From: Bacteroidales bacterium
GTDB taxonomy: Bacteria; Bacteroidota; Bacteroidia; Bacteroidales; UBA932
Reading direction: 5' to 3'
DNA length: 61,781 nucleotides
NCBI GenBank assembly: GCA_017398335.1
Contig: JAFQGK010000055.1
Location: 1 to 61,781, forward strand
In this document: positions 8,243-16,892 of the stretch, piece by piece
How positions within the stretch are numbered: the first letter of the stretch is position 1
How the letters are laid out: every line of letters begins with the position of its first letter
The notes under the pieces: generated by a model
What the model was told of the DNA's origin: nothing
Databases searched by the model: none
What the model saw: only the letters and a program-made list of their open reading frames with translations
Position numbers and translations under genes: made by a program

Positions 8243-9712
8243 TTAGAAGAGGAATCCGATGTTGATGTAGAAGGCGCCGTTACCGTCCTGTTTGTTGAAG
8301 CAGCGTGCATATTCGAAGGCTACAATGAAGTTTTCGTTCATGATGAACCTCAGTCCTGCACCTGCTGAACCATGGAAACCGTCATTCTTTGAAGTGTTGA
8401 CGAACTGCTTGTACAGCTCGTTCTTGTATGGTGCTGTTACGGCAAGTTCCTGCTCGTTCCTGTTCTGCAGGTCGTAGCCCTTGAATACATGGGTGCCATC
8501 GGTGAATCCTGATACTGCAAATGCGATGTTCTGCTTGAAAAGTTTGAAATCTATGAATCTGTAGCGGATCTCGGCATTGTAGAATCCGGTGTGGAGGCCC
8601 TGCACCCTGTTGAGCATGATGCCGCGCACCGTTCTGTATCCTCCCAGACCGTCGTAGTCAGGTTTTGGTCCCATGGTAGTATATACCGGCATTGCATACC
8701 AAGGGGCATCTCCGAAGAAGCCCTGATATGCCAGACGGTATGCGAATACAACCTTAGGAGTTCCGAGCGGAATATACTGACGCATTGTCGCGCAGAACTT
8801 ATAGTGAGGAACAGAGGTTCCGAGCCACTTAGGTGCAGCGATTACATGTGCTTCAGCCCATATTCCCTTTGTAGGGTTATTCTCGACGTTTCTGCTGTCA
8901 TACATGAGTCCGGCACGTACAGAGGAGATGAGGCCTCCGTCAGCCTGTTCCTTGCTGATTATGCCCCAATCCTTGTAAAGCTGGAAGAGTGTCGTCCCAT
9001 TCTGTATTTCATTAGCGAATACATTGTAACCTTTAGGCGTGAAGGACTTGGTATTCAGCCAGTTGAGATTGTATCCGGCTTCCCAGTAGAAATTCTTGAG
9101 AATCTTTCCGGTGAAGTCAGCCTTGAATCTTACAAGCTCGCGGGTGTATCTGTAGAATCCTTTCGGAACCTTACCTTTTTCAAGAAACTTCTTCTCAAGC
9201 TTGCTTCCGCTCTTGGTCTCGCTGTCGAAAGATATATTCTTGCCGATCAGATCCATGTCGAAGTTGCTCTGGTAACCGTTGAATCCGTAGAAATCAAGTG
9301 CTTCGTCCTTATAGTATCCGGCGCATACTGACATTCTGACTCCGGGAATAAGGGTCTTGTTGTCATATTCCGCACGGAACAGGTAGCTGCCGACTCTGGA
9401 TTCCTTGACGTATGCAGATGCTTCGAAATACCACTGTGCGTTCGGATTAGGATAATTCTTTCCGTCAGCAAAATTATATATGTTCATCAGTGCACCGAAC
9501 TGGAAGCCTCTGTCGGCGTCAAATGCCACAACCGGAAGGGGACCGAGATTGATACCGGTCTTGATGATCTCACCTTTTTCGTTATATGTGACAGGCTTCT
9601 TTTTCTTCTCTGCCTTGGCTTCAGCCACGGTCTCTGCGGTGGCTGTTGTCTCTGCAACAGCATAGGTGCCGCAAAGGATGGCACATAGTGTCAATAATAG
9701 TGTCTTTTTCAT
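8243..9712 (-). CDS. Omp85/BamA-like outer-membrane protein
   Basis: A 489-residue protein. ATG 9712 is chosen because MKKTLLLTLCAILCGTYAVA is a clean signal peptide; an upstream in-frame start would overlap the preceding gene. After a charged Ala/Glu/Lys linker (residues 24-42) comes TGINLGPLPVVAFDADRGFQFG, then a long Tyr/Gly-rich barrel. The phrases GGYRTVRGIMLNRVQG and a C-terminal GFLF support the Omp85 surface-antigen family: the RG within a GGYRTVRG strand is typical of BamA/TamA. No POTRA domains are visible, so it is probably not the assembly protein BamA itself. Starts 10 bp after the acyltransferase gene. Confidence 0.75.
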   Translation of the reverse strand: MKKTLLLTLCAILCGTYAVAETTATAETVAEAKAEKKKKPVTYNEKGEIIKTGINLGPLPVVAFDADRGFQFGALMNIYNFADGKNYPNPNAQWYFEASAYVKESRVGSYLFRAEYDNKTLIPGVRMSVCAGYYKDEALDFYGFNGYQSNFDMDLIGKNISFDSETKSGSKLEKKFLEKGKVPKGFYRYTRELVRFKADFTGKILKNFYWEAGYNLNWLNTKSFTPKGYNVFANEIQNGTTLFQLYKDWGIISKEQADGGLISSVRAGLMYDSRNVENNPTKGIWAEAHVIAAPKWLGTSVPHYKFCATMRQYIPLGTPKVVFAYRLAYQGFFGDAPWYAMPVYTTMGPKPDYDGLGGYRTVRGIMLNRVQGLHTGFYNAEIRYRFIDFKLFKQNIAFAVSGFTDGTHVFKGYDLQNRNEQELAVTAPYKNELYKQFVNTSKNDGFHGSAGAGLRFIMNENFIVAFEYARCFNKQDGNGAFYINIGFLF

Positions 9713-9722
9713 AAATAAAGTT

Positions 9723-11021
9723 TTAAAGCAGTTCAATGAAGGTGTTCTCTATACCTTTCCGCTCCTTACAGAGTTTCTTATGTCCCATAAGACGGCAATC
9801 TGAGATGAATACCCTCATGAATTCCATATAATCATAGAAATAACTGTATGATGGCACAGCAGCAATAGTGAGTCCCAAAGCTATCGGCCAAGGAGCGGCG
9901 AGGAAGCATATAAGAGTCCATATAGGGAACCATATCAGACCCATGCCTAATCTGATGCCAAGATTTACGGTATTGCCGAATGCCTTGTCTTTCAGCCCTT
10001 TTCTGATGAACCATGCAGTCAGCCACATCGGGAGGCTGGCAATAAGGCTGAAAATGAAGTAGGGGAGACCGAGAATGGCCAGAAGACCTTTCGCAATGCA
10101 TCTGAACAACAAGCATTTATGACCGAATGATGTGATGGATATATTATCCTTCTCAATGTCTTCTTCAAACTCTTCCGCTCTTTCAAGCAGATCCTTCATC
10201 TGATCCGGATGCTCTTCCATTGCTGCCTCAATCTGAGCTATGATGGCCTGATTGCGGCTTAGATCGGCAGTAAGTCCGCCTTTCTTGAAACTCCTCGACA
10301 GAATCTGGGTAAGCGACCATTTCTCTGACAGGTTCTCATCGTCCTTGATATATGTGATGAGTTCGGACATTCTTTCAGCCAGTTCCTTGCGCAGCGGCTC
10401 CATTACCTGAGCCTCATTCTCTACATTGAGATCCTTTATGAACTGAGTCACATTGATGGCCTTTCCGTATGTTATGAGACATGTGCTTCTGTAACGGAAG
10501 TAATCACCGTATTCAATTCCGACCGGAACAATATAGACGGGCCTTTCGGAACCGAATCTGTTGTTTGCGGCTACGGCTGCCCTTGTTATTCCTTTGCCTA
10601 GAGGCAGAAGGGAACGGGCCGCACGATGCCTGCCTTCCGGAAACATGCAGAATCTCACGCCATGCTCCAGAGTCTCCACTATTGTATCGAATGATTCATG
10701 ATTCTTGAGCACGTTGCGCAGCCCGTCTCTCTGACGGACCATCGGCAAAATACGCAGGAAGAACATGATCCTGGCAATCAATGGCCTTTTGAACATATCC
10801 GCTCTCGCACCGAAGACTGTAGGACCTTTATGAGCCTGCAGCATTACCAGAGCATCCATCAAGGTGTTGCAATGGTTGGGAGCAAGAAGTATCGCTCCGT
10901 CTGCAGGAAGGTTCTCTTCACCACGGACCTCCAGCTTGCGGTAGCTTCTTTTTGTGCACCAGTCGACTATAGGTCTGAGCAGAGAATAGCCGAGGTTGCG
11001 ATCATATATTTTTTTACTCAT
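9723..11021 (-). CDS. PlsC-like glycerophosphate acyltransferase
   Basis: A 432-residue membrane-associated acyltransferase. The acyl-acceptor motif is NHCNTLMD (His50, Asp56; the spacing is one residue longer than the classical NHxxxxD), and FPEGRH near residue 130 is the glycerol-phosphate-binding block. The C-terminal third has two or three hydrophobic segments (about 305-330, 355-385) not present in short PlsC enzymes. The probable role is acylating lysophosphatidic acid or a related lipid on the inner membrane. It sits between the BASS transporter (9 bp upstream) and the Omp85-like gene (10 bp downstream), suggesting a single envelope-related operon. Confidence 0.8.
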   Translation of the reverse strand: MSKKIYDRNLGYSLLRPIVDWCTKRSYRKLEVRGEENLPADGAILLAPNHCNTLMDALVMLQAHKGPTVFGARADMFKRPLIARIMFFLRILPMVRQRDGLRNVLKNHESFDTIVETLEHGVRFCMFPEGRHRAARSLLPLGKGITRAAVAANNRFGSERPVYIVPVGIEYGDYFRYRSTCLITYGKAINVTQFIKDLNVENEAQVMEPLRKELAERMSELITYIKDDENLSEKWSLTQILSRSFKKGGLTADLSRNQAIIAQIEAAMEEHPDQMKDLLERAEEFEEDIEKDNISITSFGHKCLLFRCIAKGLLAILGLPYFIFSLIASLPMWLTAWFIRKGLKDKAFGNTVNLGIRLGMGLIWFPIWTLICFLAAPWPIALGLTIAAVPSYSYFYDYMEFMRVFISDCRLMGHKKLCKERKGIENTFIELL

Positions 11022-11030
11022 TTTGATATC

Positions 11031-11999
11031 CTATTCTTCGTTTGACTCCTTGCGTCCGCGCAATCTCCATGTATATGCAAGAGTAAGTCCGGAGATGATG
11101 TGCCATACGCCCCACCATGCGGTGATGACAACCATACCTCCGTTATTGCTCCATATTGCAGGATCGAAGATTGCTGTGTTGAACAGCAGTACGAGTCCGA
11201 GGCCGGAGTTCTGGATGCCGGTTTCAATAGTGAGTGTCCTTCTGTCCTTATAAGGCACCTTGAAAAGGGTTCCGGTGCCGAAACCGATGCCGAGAGCAAG
11301 CAGATTGTGGACGAGAACGATGAGGAATATATACTTGATGCACTTCATGAATGCATCGAGGTTGTTTCCGAAAGTCAGGACGACCATAATGATGAAGAAG
11401 GCAACAGAAAGATACTGCATAGGCTTCTTCAGCTTCTGTGCTACTTTCGGAAGGTACTGCGAGCAGAGCATTCCGAGCACGAGCGGAATGCCGAGGAGAA
11501 TGACGATTGTCTTGAAAATCTCCCAGAAAGGAATCGAAAGTTCCGGAATGGCAAGATCCTGCTTCTCGGCAAACTTGAGGTAAAGTCCACCCCAGAATGC
11601 GAAATTTATAGGTGTCGTGAATATGCAGGCAGCAGTATTGAAAGCTGTCAGCGAAACGGACAGTTCGGTGTTTCCTCTTGAAAGGGATGTTATGAAGTTT
11701 GAAATGTTGCCTCCCGGACATGATGCCACGAGAAGCATGCCAAGGGCAATCATCGGGCTCAGCCAGCCATCGAATGTTATAGTGAGGAGGAATGTAAGAG
11801 CCGGCAGCAGGAATATCTGGCAGATTATACCAAGTACGACAGACTTCGGTTTTCTGATGATATCTATAAATGATGACGGCTTGATTCCGAGAGCTACTCC
11901 GAACATTACGAACGCGAGGACAATATTGATGGCGTTCATACCTGCCTCGTTCATGTTCACTTTGATTGCATCAAGATGTGCAATGACTTCTGGACTCAT
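11031..11999 (-). CDS. bile acid:sodium symporter (BASS) family transporter
   Basis: A 322-residue inner-membrane protein with about nine or ten hydrophobic segments. The BASS family is recognised from VASCPGGNISNFITSLSRGN near residues 90-108 and GIQNSGLGLVLLFNTAIF near 262-280; these form the two unwound helices that bind sodium. The substrate may be bile acids, pantoate or another organic anion; the sequence does not decide. A short basic tail (RLRGRKESNEE) ends the protein. Confidence 0.85.
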   Translation of the reverse strand: MSPEVIAHLDAIKVNMNEAGMNAINIVLAFVMFGVALGIKPSSFIDIIRKPKSVVLGIICQIFLLPALTFLLTITFDGWLSPMIALGMLLVASCPGGNISNFITSLSRGNTELSVSLTAFNTAACIFTTPINFAFWGGLYLKFAEKQDLAIPELSIPFWEIFKTIVILLGIPLVLGMLCSQYLPKVAQKLKKPMQYLSVAFFIIMVVLTFGNNLDAFMKCIKYIFLIVLVHNLLALGIGFGTGTLFKVPYKDRRTLTIETGIQNSGLGLVLLFNTAIFDPAIWSNNGGMVVITAWWGVWHIISGLTLAYTWRLRGRKESNEE

Positions 12000-12018
12000 A
12001 AGTATATTTTATTTAGGT

Positions 12019-12031
12019 TTAGCGGCGCTAA
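12019..12031. promoter_or_regulatory. 13-bp palindrome upstream of the BASS transporter
   Basis: TTAGCGGCGCTAA has perfect 6-bp arms around one base. It lies 20-32 bp upstream of the minus-strand start codon at 11999. The position suits an operator or a leader hairpin; nothing else in the window repeats it. Confidence 0.35.
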
Positions 12032-12090
12032 TATACAACTAATTTTTGATAACATCTCAACATGCGGTGCATTTCGACCGGTAAAGTCTG

Positions 12091-12996
12091 TCAAAACAAC
12101 GACTTTATGATCATACTGTTTGCTTCGTCAATTATATTAGTGCTCAAAGATGCAAGATATATGCGTGTCGTCGATTCGGATTCGTGTCCCATGCCTTCAC
12201 TTATGACTGCAAGCGGTATGTTCTTGCTTCTGGCTATGCTGGCCCATGAATGGCGGGCGACGTACATGGTCAAGGGAATGTTCATTTCCAGTCTTCTGCT
12301 GAGTACCTTCAGACTATGGTTAATGTTATGGGAAGCATATATATACTGTCTGCGCTCCTCAAAGTAACTGTCAGGCCTTATTATCGGCAGTAGGAAGGAA
12401 GATCGGGAGGAATCGTATTTGTCAACGATTTCCTGCATGCATCTTTCCCAACGTATGCTCATGCGCTGCTTTGTCTTTCTGCGGCGGTATGATAATATTC
12501 CGTCTGTCAGGTCTTTTTTTCTGAGATATGCCATGTCCACAAACGACATGCCTCGTGTATAGAATGAAAACATGAACATGTCACGGGCATAATCCAGGGA
12601 CGGATGCATGGACAGGTCCACAGACTTGATTGTTTGAATCGTACTGAGCGGCACGGCGCGTTTTATTGTCCTTTCTATTCCTGTATAGACATGCCGGAAA
12701 GGAAACTGCTGCTTTGTGAGCCCTTTTTCTACAGCTCTGTTATATATGGCTCTCAGGTTCCGTAGGTAGAAAGATGAACTGTTCGGGCTTATTCCGCAAT
12801 TATGCAGATATGCTTCGTATTCAACCATGATGTCGGCGGTGATATCCTTCAGAGCCATATCCTTGTTCTTGCGGAAGCGCATGAAGCTTTTCAAGGTCGT
12901 TGCATATGTCTCGGAACTCCGGATTTTGCCCAATGTTCGGGTATGAGTTATTGTTTCTTCCATAAATTGAAATAAAGTTCTGGTATTCTTTTTCAT
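12091..12996 (-). CDS. tyrosine recombinase (site-specific integrase)
   Basis: A 301-residue protein with an N-terminal SAM-like DNA-binding domain (about 5-100) and a C-terminal catalytic domain. Catalytic residues visible are Arg148 (TRGMSF), a beta-hairpin Lys near 174-176, Arg248 (YVARHSW, with Tyr in place of the usual first His), His271 (GMGHES) and nucleophile Tyr280. Length and motifs match the short Bacteroides integrases that either move small elements or invert promoter segments. It stands alone: no excisionase, relaxase, cargo or clear att repeats are visible nearby. It may be a remnant of a mobile element or a shuffling enzyme acting elsewhere. Confidence 0.9.
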   Translation of the reverse strand: MKKNTRTLFQFMEETITHTRTLGKIRSSETYATTLKSFMRFRKNKDMALKDITADIMVEYEAYLHNCGISPNSSSFYLRNLRAIYNRAVEKGLTKQQFPFRHVYTGIERTIKRAVPLSTIQTIKSVDLSMHPSLDYARDMFMFSFYTRGMSFVDMAYLRKKDLTDGILSYRRRKTKQRMSIRWERCMQEIVDKYDSSRSSFLLPIIRPDSYFEERRQYIYASHNINHSLKVLSRRLEMNIPLTMYVARHSWASIARSKNIPLAVISEGMGHESESTTRIYLASLSTNIIDEANSMIIKSLF

Positions 12997-13304
12997 ATTG
13001 AATTCTGTGATAACGTCTTCTGTCGTAAAACAGATTCCATCAGTTTAGGCATGAGAATTATTCTGATGAAGTATTCATAGTTATCGTTCAGGTAAGATGA
13101 TGCAGGATATGAGTGTCGGAGACCTTGATTTAGGTAAGAAGTTTATCTGTATCATAGTTGTTTGCTAAATTAGGTTTAATCATTGGTAAATTTCGGAACA
13201 AATTATTATTTTTGTGGAATAGTAAGACGAATATTTTATATTGCAGGCTGATATTTGCTGAGATTGTTTTATATTGTTGAGCATTAATTGATAATTTGAT
13301 CTTT
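12997..13304. other. 308-bp intergenic region between integrase and cytochrome peroxidase
   Basis: A/T-rich divergent spacer. It contains the predicted peroxidase promoter (13183-13214) and a short imperfect direct repeat (AGGTAAGA at about 13091 and 13132). I searched for long inverted repeats that would mark an invertible promoter next to the integrase and found only 6-bp matches (GATAAC near 13016 and GTTATC near 13080). No coding region is supported. Confidence 0.6.
13183..13214 (+). promoter_or_regulatory. predicted promoter of cytochrome c peroxidase gene
   Basis: TTG at 13183-13185, a 21-bp spacer and TATTTTTG at 13207-13214 match the Bacteroidota sigma factor consensus. The leader to ATG 13305 would be about 85 nt. 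Confidence 0.6.
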
Positions 13305-14714
13305 ATGAAAAAAGTTTTCAGATGTGGAGCAGTAGTGCTGCTGGCGGTGGCCGCTGCAATGGTCGTTGTCTACAAGTCTGTGAACCGGCTTCCTTCTTCG
13401 GATCTTCCTGAGAATGAGCAGGTCTGGCAGATATTCGATGATGGTGGCTGTCTGAGCTGCCACAGTGCGGATCCGAAGCTTCCGTTCTATGCGGAGCTCC
13501 CTGTTGCAGGCAAGATAGTGATGAAGGATATAGATTCAGGCTATCGTGCTTACGATATGACCAAGTTCATGGAAGAACTCAAGGTGGATGGTGAGGTTAG
13601 TCCTGTCGATCTGGCGAAGATCGAGAAAGTAGTTCTGGACGACCGCATGCCTATGCCGAAATATTATCTTGTGCATTGGGGCAGTTCGCTCACTGAGGCT
13701 AAGAGAAATGTCGTTCTGGACTGGATCCGTTCGAAAAGGATAGCTATGTATGATGACGGACTTCCTGAATCCCGTGCGGCTGAGCCTGTCCGCCCGATTG
13801 ATGCTGAAATCGAGTTTGATGTGGAGAAGGCAGATCTTGGATTCAGACTTTTCCATGATACACGCCTTTCCGTTGACAATACAGTCTCTTGCGCATCATG
13901 CCACGACCTGTCGACTGCCGGAGTGGATAATCATCAGTATTCTCATGGAGTGGATGATCAGCTTGGTGGAGTGAATGCACCTACAGTGTTCAATGCTGTA
14001 TACAACTTCGTTCAGTTCTGGGACGGACGTGCAGCAACTCTTGCCGCTCAGGCAGCAGGCCCGCCTCTCAACCCTGTAGAAATGGCATCACCATCGTTTG
14101 AAAGCATTATAGAAAAGCTTGAGGCAGACAAGAAGTTCGCCAAGGATTTTGAAGCTGTCTATCCTGATGGAATCACAGAGGCGAACCTGACAGATGCGAT
14201 AGAGCATTTCGAGCGTACTCTGATTACTCCGGGCTCCCGTTTCGACAAATGGCTGTATGGCGACGATGCTGCTGTTTCGCCAGAGGAACTTGAAGGATAT
14301 GAATTGTTCAAGAAGTATGATTGTGCTACCTGTCATGCGGGACAGAATCTCGGTGGATTGTCATATGAACTTATGGGCCTTCGTAAACATTATTTTGCAG
14401 ACAGGGGACTGGAACTTACGGTTGAGGATAACGGACGTTTCAAAGAGACTAAGCTCGAGCGCGACCGTCATCGCTTCAAGGTGCCTGGACTTCGTAATGT
14501 CGAACATACATGGCCATATTACCATGACGGAACCCGCGAGACCCTGGAAGAGGCAATCCGCGATATGGGTATATATCAGAGTGGCGTGGAGCTCACTCAG
14601 GCTGAAGTGGATAAGATCACCTCGTTCCTGAAGACTCTGACTGGAGAATATAATGGCAAGCCGGTAACAACTACGAATTCACGCGACGAAATACACGGTC
14701 ACGATCATCACTGA
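13305..14714 (+). CDS. tri-haem cytochrome c peroxidase (MauG/CcpA superfamily)
   Basis: A 469-residue protein; ATG 13305 gives a signal anchor (residues 5-24). Three CxxCH haem c sites are visible: CLSCH 49-53, CASCH 196-200 and CATCH 340-344. The last two belong to the classical di-haem peroxidase domain (FWDGRAATL near 238-246, and PLNPVEM). The first lies in an extra N-terminal haem-binding domain, as in quinol-linked tri-haem peroxidases. Role: reduction of hydrogen peroxide in the periplasm using respiratory electrons. The C-terminus is His-rich (HGHDHH). It has its own promoter and overlaps the convergent symporter gene by 7 bp. Confidence 0.9.
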   Translation: MKKVFRCGAVVLLAVAAAMVVVYKSVNRLPSSDLPENEQVWQIFDDGGCLSCHSADPKLPFYAELPVAGKIVMKDIDSGYRAYDMTKFMEELKVDGEVSPVDLAKIEKVVLDDRMPMPKYYLVHWGSSLTEAKRNVVLDWIRSKRIAMYDDGLPESRAAEPVRPIDAEIEFDVEKADLGFRLFHDTRLSVDNTVSCASCHDLSTAGVDNHQYSHGVDDQLGGVNAPTVFNAVYNFVQFWDGRAATLAAQAAGPPLNPVEMASPSFESIIEKLEADKKFAKDFEAVYPDGITEANLTDAIEHFERTLITPGSRFDKWLYGDDAAVSPEELEGYELFKKYDCATCHAGQNLGGLSYELMGLRKHYFADRGLELTVEDNGRFKETKLERDRHRFKVPGLRNVEHTWPYYHDGTRETLEEAIRDMGIYQSGVELTQAEVDKITSFLKTLTGEYNGKPVTTTNSRDEIHGHDHH

Positions 14715-15886
14715 TCCTGAACCTTTTCACCTTTTCCCAGGAGACGGTCGACGACAATTGCAATCGCGCCGTCTCCTGTTACGTTACATGCTGTTCCGAA
14801 ACTGTCCATTGCAATATACATCGCAATCATAAGCGCCTGTGACTCCTCATTGAAGCCCAGCATGGACTGAAGAAGTCCGAGGGATGCCATGATCGCACCT
14901 CCCGGTACTCCCGGTGCGGCTACCATGGTGATTCCCAGCATCAGTATGAATCCGAAAAACATCCAGAAGTCATATGGCAATCCCTGCATTATCATAAGGG
15001 CAAGTGCGCAGGCTGTGATCTTGAGAGTACTTCCTGACATGTGTATTGTAGCGCATAGCGGAACGGTGAAACCGGAGATTTCCTCTGAAACGCCGTTCTT
15101 TCTGGCTTGTTCTAATGTGACCGGGATCGTTGCTGCAGATGATTGAGTTCCAAGTGCAGTGAAATATGCCGGCATCATTGTCCATAGCAGCTTCAAAGGA
15201 TTCTTGCGGGAGAATCCGCCTGCGATAGAGAACTGAATCAGCAGTACTCCTATATGGATAAGGAATATTATTCCGATGATTTTAATGAAGACTGTCAGGA
15301 TGGTAAAGACCTGACCAACGGCAGTCATATTTAGGAAAATTCCGAAAATATAAATCGGAAGGACCGGGATGATGGCAGTGTTTATTGTCTTGACTATAAT
15401 TTCCTCAAATCCGTGCGTCACGTTCATGAGAGTAGGGTGCTGCGTGGCAGCGAGGCCGAGTCCGACGGTGAATGCAAGAACCAGGGCTGTCATCACGCTC
15501 ATGAGCGGTGGTATGCTGACGGAAAAAAACGGAACATTATCCATTGTTTCCGTTATCGGGCTGAGGCTTTCGCCTGAAGCAATCAAGGATGGGAAAAAGG
15601 CTGCCCCGGTGATGTAAGAAGCCAGACCGGAAAGTATGGTGGAACCGTATGCGATGGCGACAGTTATGATGAGCATCCTGCCTGCTTTTCCGCCTATATC
15701 GGCAATTGCAGGAGTGACAAGTCCGACAATGACAAGAGGTATTATGAAACCAAGAAACTGGCTGAAGATCGAGTTGAATGTCACGAATATTCTGACAGCC
15801 CACACAGGGCTGAACATACCCATCACGATACCGAGCACTATTGCTATCATGATTTTGCCCAGAAGGCCGATTTTTAGCTTTTTCAT
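14708..15886 (-). CDS. dicarboxylate/amino acid:cation symporter (DAACS family)
   Basis: A 392-residue inner-membrane protein of the sodium:dicarboxylate (SDF) family, with about eight hydrophobic helices and two re-entrant loops. Diagnostic segments are GTQSSAATIPVTLE near residue 255 (the serine-rich HP1 tip) and APGVPGGAIMASLG near 335, followed by a final helix with MDSFGTACNVTGDGA, matching the substrate/sodium-binding NMxxD region in a modified form. Substrate is probably glutamate, aspartate, serine or a C4-dicarboxylate. ATG 15886 is preferred to an upstream TTG at 15898. Convergent 7-bp overlap with the peroxidase gene. Confidence 0.87.
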   Translation of the reverse strand: MKKLKIGLLGKIMIAIVLGIVMGMFSPVWAVRIFVTFNSIFSQFLGFIIPLVIVGLVTPAIADIGGKAGRMLIITVAIAYGSTILSGLASYITGAAFFPSLIASGESLSPITETMDNVPFFSVSIPPLMSVMTALVLAFTVGLGLAATQHPTLMNVTHGFEEIIVKTINTAIIPVLPIYIFGIFLNMTAVGQVFTILTVFIKIIGIIFLIHIGVLLIQFSIAGGFSRKNPLKLLWTMMPAYFTALGTQSSAATIPVTLEQARKNGVSEEISGFTVPLCATIHMSGSTLKITACALALMIMQGLPYDFWMFFGFILMLGITMVAAPGVPGGAIMASLGLLQSMLGFNEESQALMIAMYIAMDSFGTACNVTGDGAIAIVVDRLLGKGEKVQDQ

Positions 15887-15962
15887 AGGTTCTAACAAAA
15901 ATGTTATATGATGAAACTCTGATGTTTTAGTGTTTGTCAGTCAATGATATCAAAACGGATTC

Positions 15963-16142
15963 TTACCAAAATTTGTTAAGTTCCATGTTATAGGTAAATC
16001 CGGCATTCTTCAGCTTCTCCTCCAGCTCTTTCCTGTCGATTTCAAGGTCATCACAGAGCTCATCGAGACTTGAATAGAAGTCTCTGAGCTTCATGTTCGT
16101 CCAGCTGAGGAGCATGATCGGGTCTTTAGGATATTCTGCCAT
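15963..16142 (-). CDS. DUF4250 domain protein
   Basis: A small 59-residue soluble protein with the conserved block PKDPIMLLSWTNMKLRDFY followed by LDELCDDLEIDRKELEEKL, characteristic of DUF4250. The start at 16142 fits the family's usual length and lies 1 bp past the yhhQ stop; in-frame starts at 16160 and 16172 would overlap yhhQ. Function unknown. The LDEL/DRKELEEKL part looks like a small helix-turn-helix. Probably co-transcribed with yhhQ. Confidence 0.8.
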   Translation of the reverse strand: MAEYPKDPIMLLSWTNMKLRDFYSSLDELCDDLEIDRKELEEKLKNAGFTYNMELNKFW

Positions 16143-16143
16143 A

Positions 16144-16851
16144 TCAGTCAAGTTCGTCATGGTGTTTTTCATATATGTTCCTGCACCAGTAAACGAATGG
16201 TGTATCCATCAGACTGGTGAAGAAATAAATCAGATAGGTGCTCAGGAAAATCGACATGAGAGTCTCGATGGAGTATGTGCCGTAGAAGGCAAGAAATGTG
16301 TAGAGCAGAGTGTTTAACAACTGTGAAATCATGGTGGATCCGTTGTTTCTGATCCATAGTCCTCTCTTGCTGTCTCCGAATTTCTTCCTGCACCAGTCCC
16401 ACCACTTATGGTACAGCCATACGTCGGTCAGCTGAGACACGAAATAGACGGCAAGGGAAGCACAGACAATTCGCGGCGTACTGCTGAAAATCGTGCGGAA
16501 AGCACCGCTTGCCCAGTCGTTCTCGCTTGGGGAATACAGGAGCCACATCTGGGAGATAATGATGAAGATGACAGAGCAGAGAGTACTTATAATTACTGCT
16601 CTGTTGGCATATTTTCTTCCATGGTTTTCGCTGAGTATGTCTGTTACAAGGAAAGTGCTGGCAAAAAGCACGTTTCCCAGCGTCATCTCTATGCCGAAGG
16701 CTCTTACCAGCAGCAGAACTTCTATATTGGCAAGCAGAGTGGCAAGTACGTTGAATGCCAGAAGTCCTCCTTTACCGAAGAACCGGTAGAATAGCACCAC
16801 GCCTCCGTAGATGACCAGAAATGAAATGAGTATAAGTATCTCGTTTGTCAT
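16144..16851 (-). CDS. yhhQ: queuosine precursor transporter (YhhQ/COG1738 family)
   Basis: A 235-residue inner-membrane protein with six predicted helices. The family is recognised from FLVTDILSENHGRKYANRAV near residues 67-87 and RNNGSTMISQLLNTLLY near 168-184. Members import queuine precursors such as preQ0/preQ1 for tRNA modification. No other queuosine gene is nearby. The gap to the upstream BtuB-like gene is 23 bp; a separate promoter (16859-16892) is predicted, and there is no room for a preQ1 riboswitch. Confidence 0.88.
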   Translation of the reverse strand: MTNEILILISFLVIYGGVVLFYRFFGKGGLLAFNVLATLLANIEVLLLVRAFGIEMTLGNVLFASTFLVTDILSENHGRKYANRAVIISTLCSVIFIIISQMWLLYSPSENDWASGAFRTIFSSTPRIVCASLAVYFVSQLTDVWLYHKWWDWCRKKFGDSKRGLWIRNNGSTMISQLLNTLLYTFLAFYGTYSIETLMSIFLSTYLIYFFTSLMDTPFVYWCRNIYEKHHDELD

Positions 16852-16858
16852 AGTGCTG

Positions 16859-16892
16859 CAAATATAATAATGTTTCAGAAACTTATAGCAAA
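16859..16892 (-). promoter_or_regulatory. predicted promoter of yhhQ
   Basis: On the minus strand, TTTG (16892-16889), 22 bp, TATATTTG (16866-16859). It overlaps the 3' end of the BtuB-like gene and starts within 10 bp of the yhhQ start codon, so the transcript would be nearly leaderless. Confidence 0.45.

Noticed and set aside
8591-9331. 246-codon plus-strand frame opposite the Omp85-like gene
   Set aside because: Composition of a shadow; the minus-strand barrel is clearly coding.
12082-12107. 7-bp hairpin (TAAAGTC..GACTTTA) at the integrase 3' end as terminator
   Set aside because: Stem overlaps the coding end, has a 12-nt loop and no U-run.
13052-13064. AGAATTATTCT palindrome
   Set aside because: Short A/T-rich palindrome in an A/T-rich spacer, no context.
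12997-13304. Invertible promoter beside the tyrosine recombinase
   Set aside because: Only 6-bp inverted matches (GATAAC/GTTATC) were found, expected by chance.
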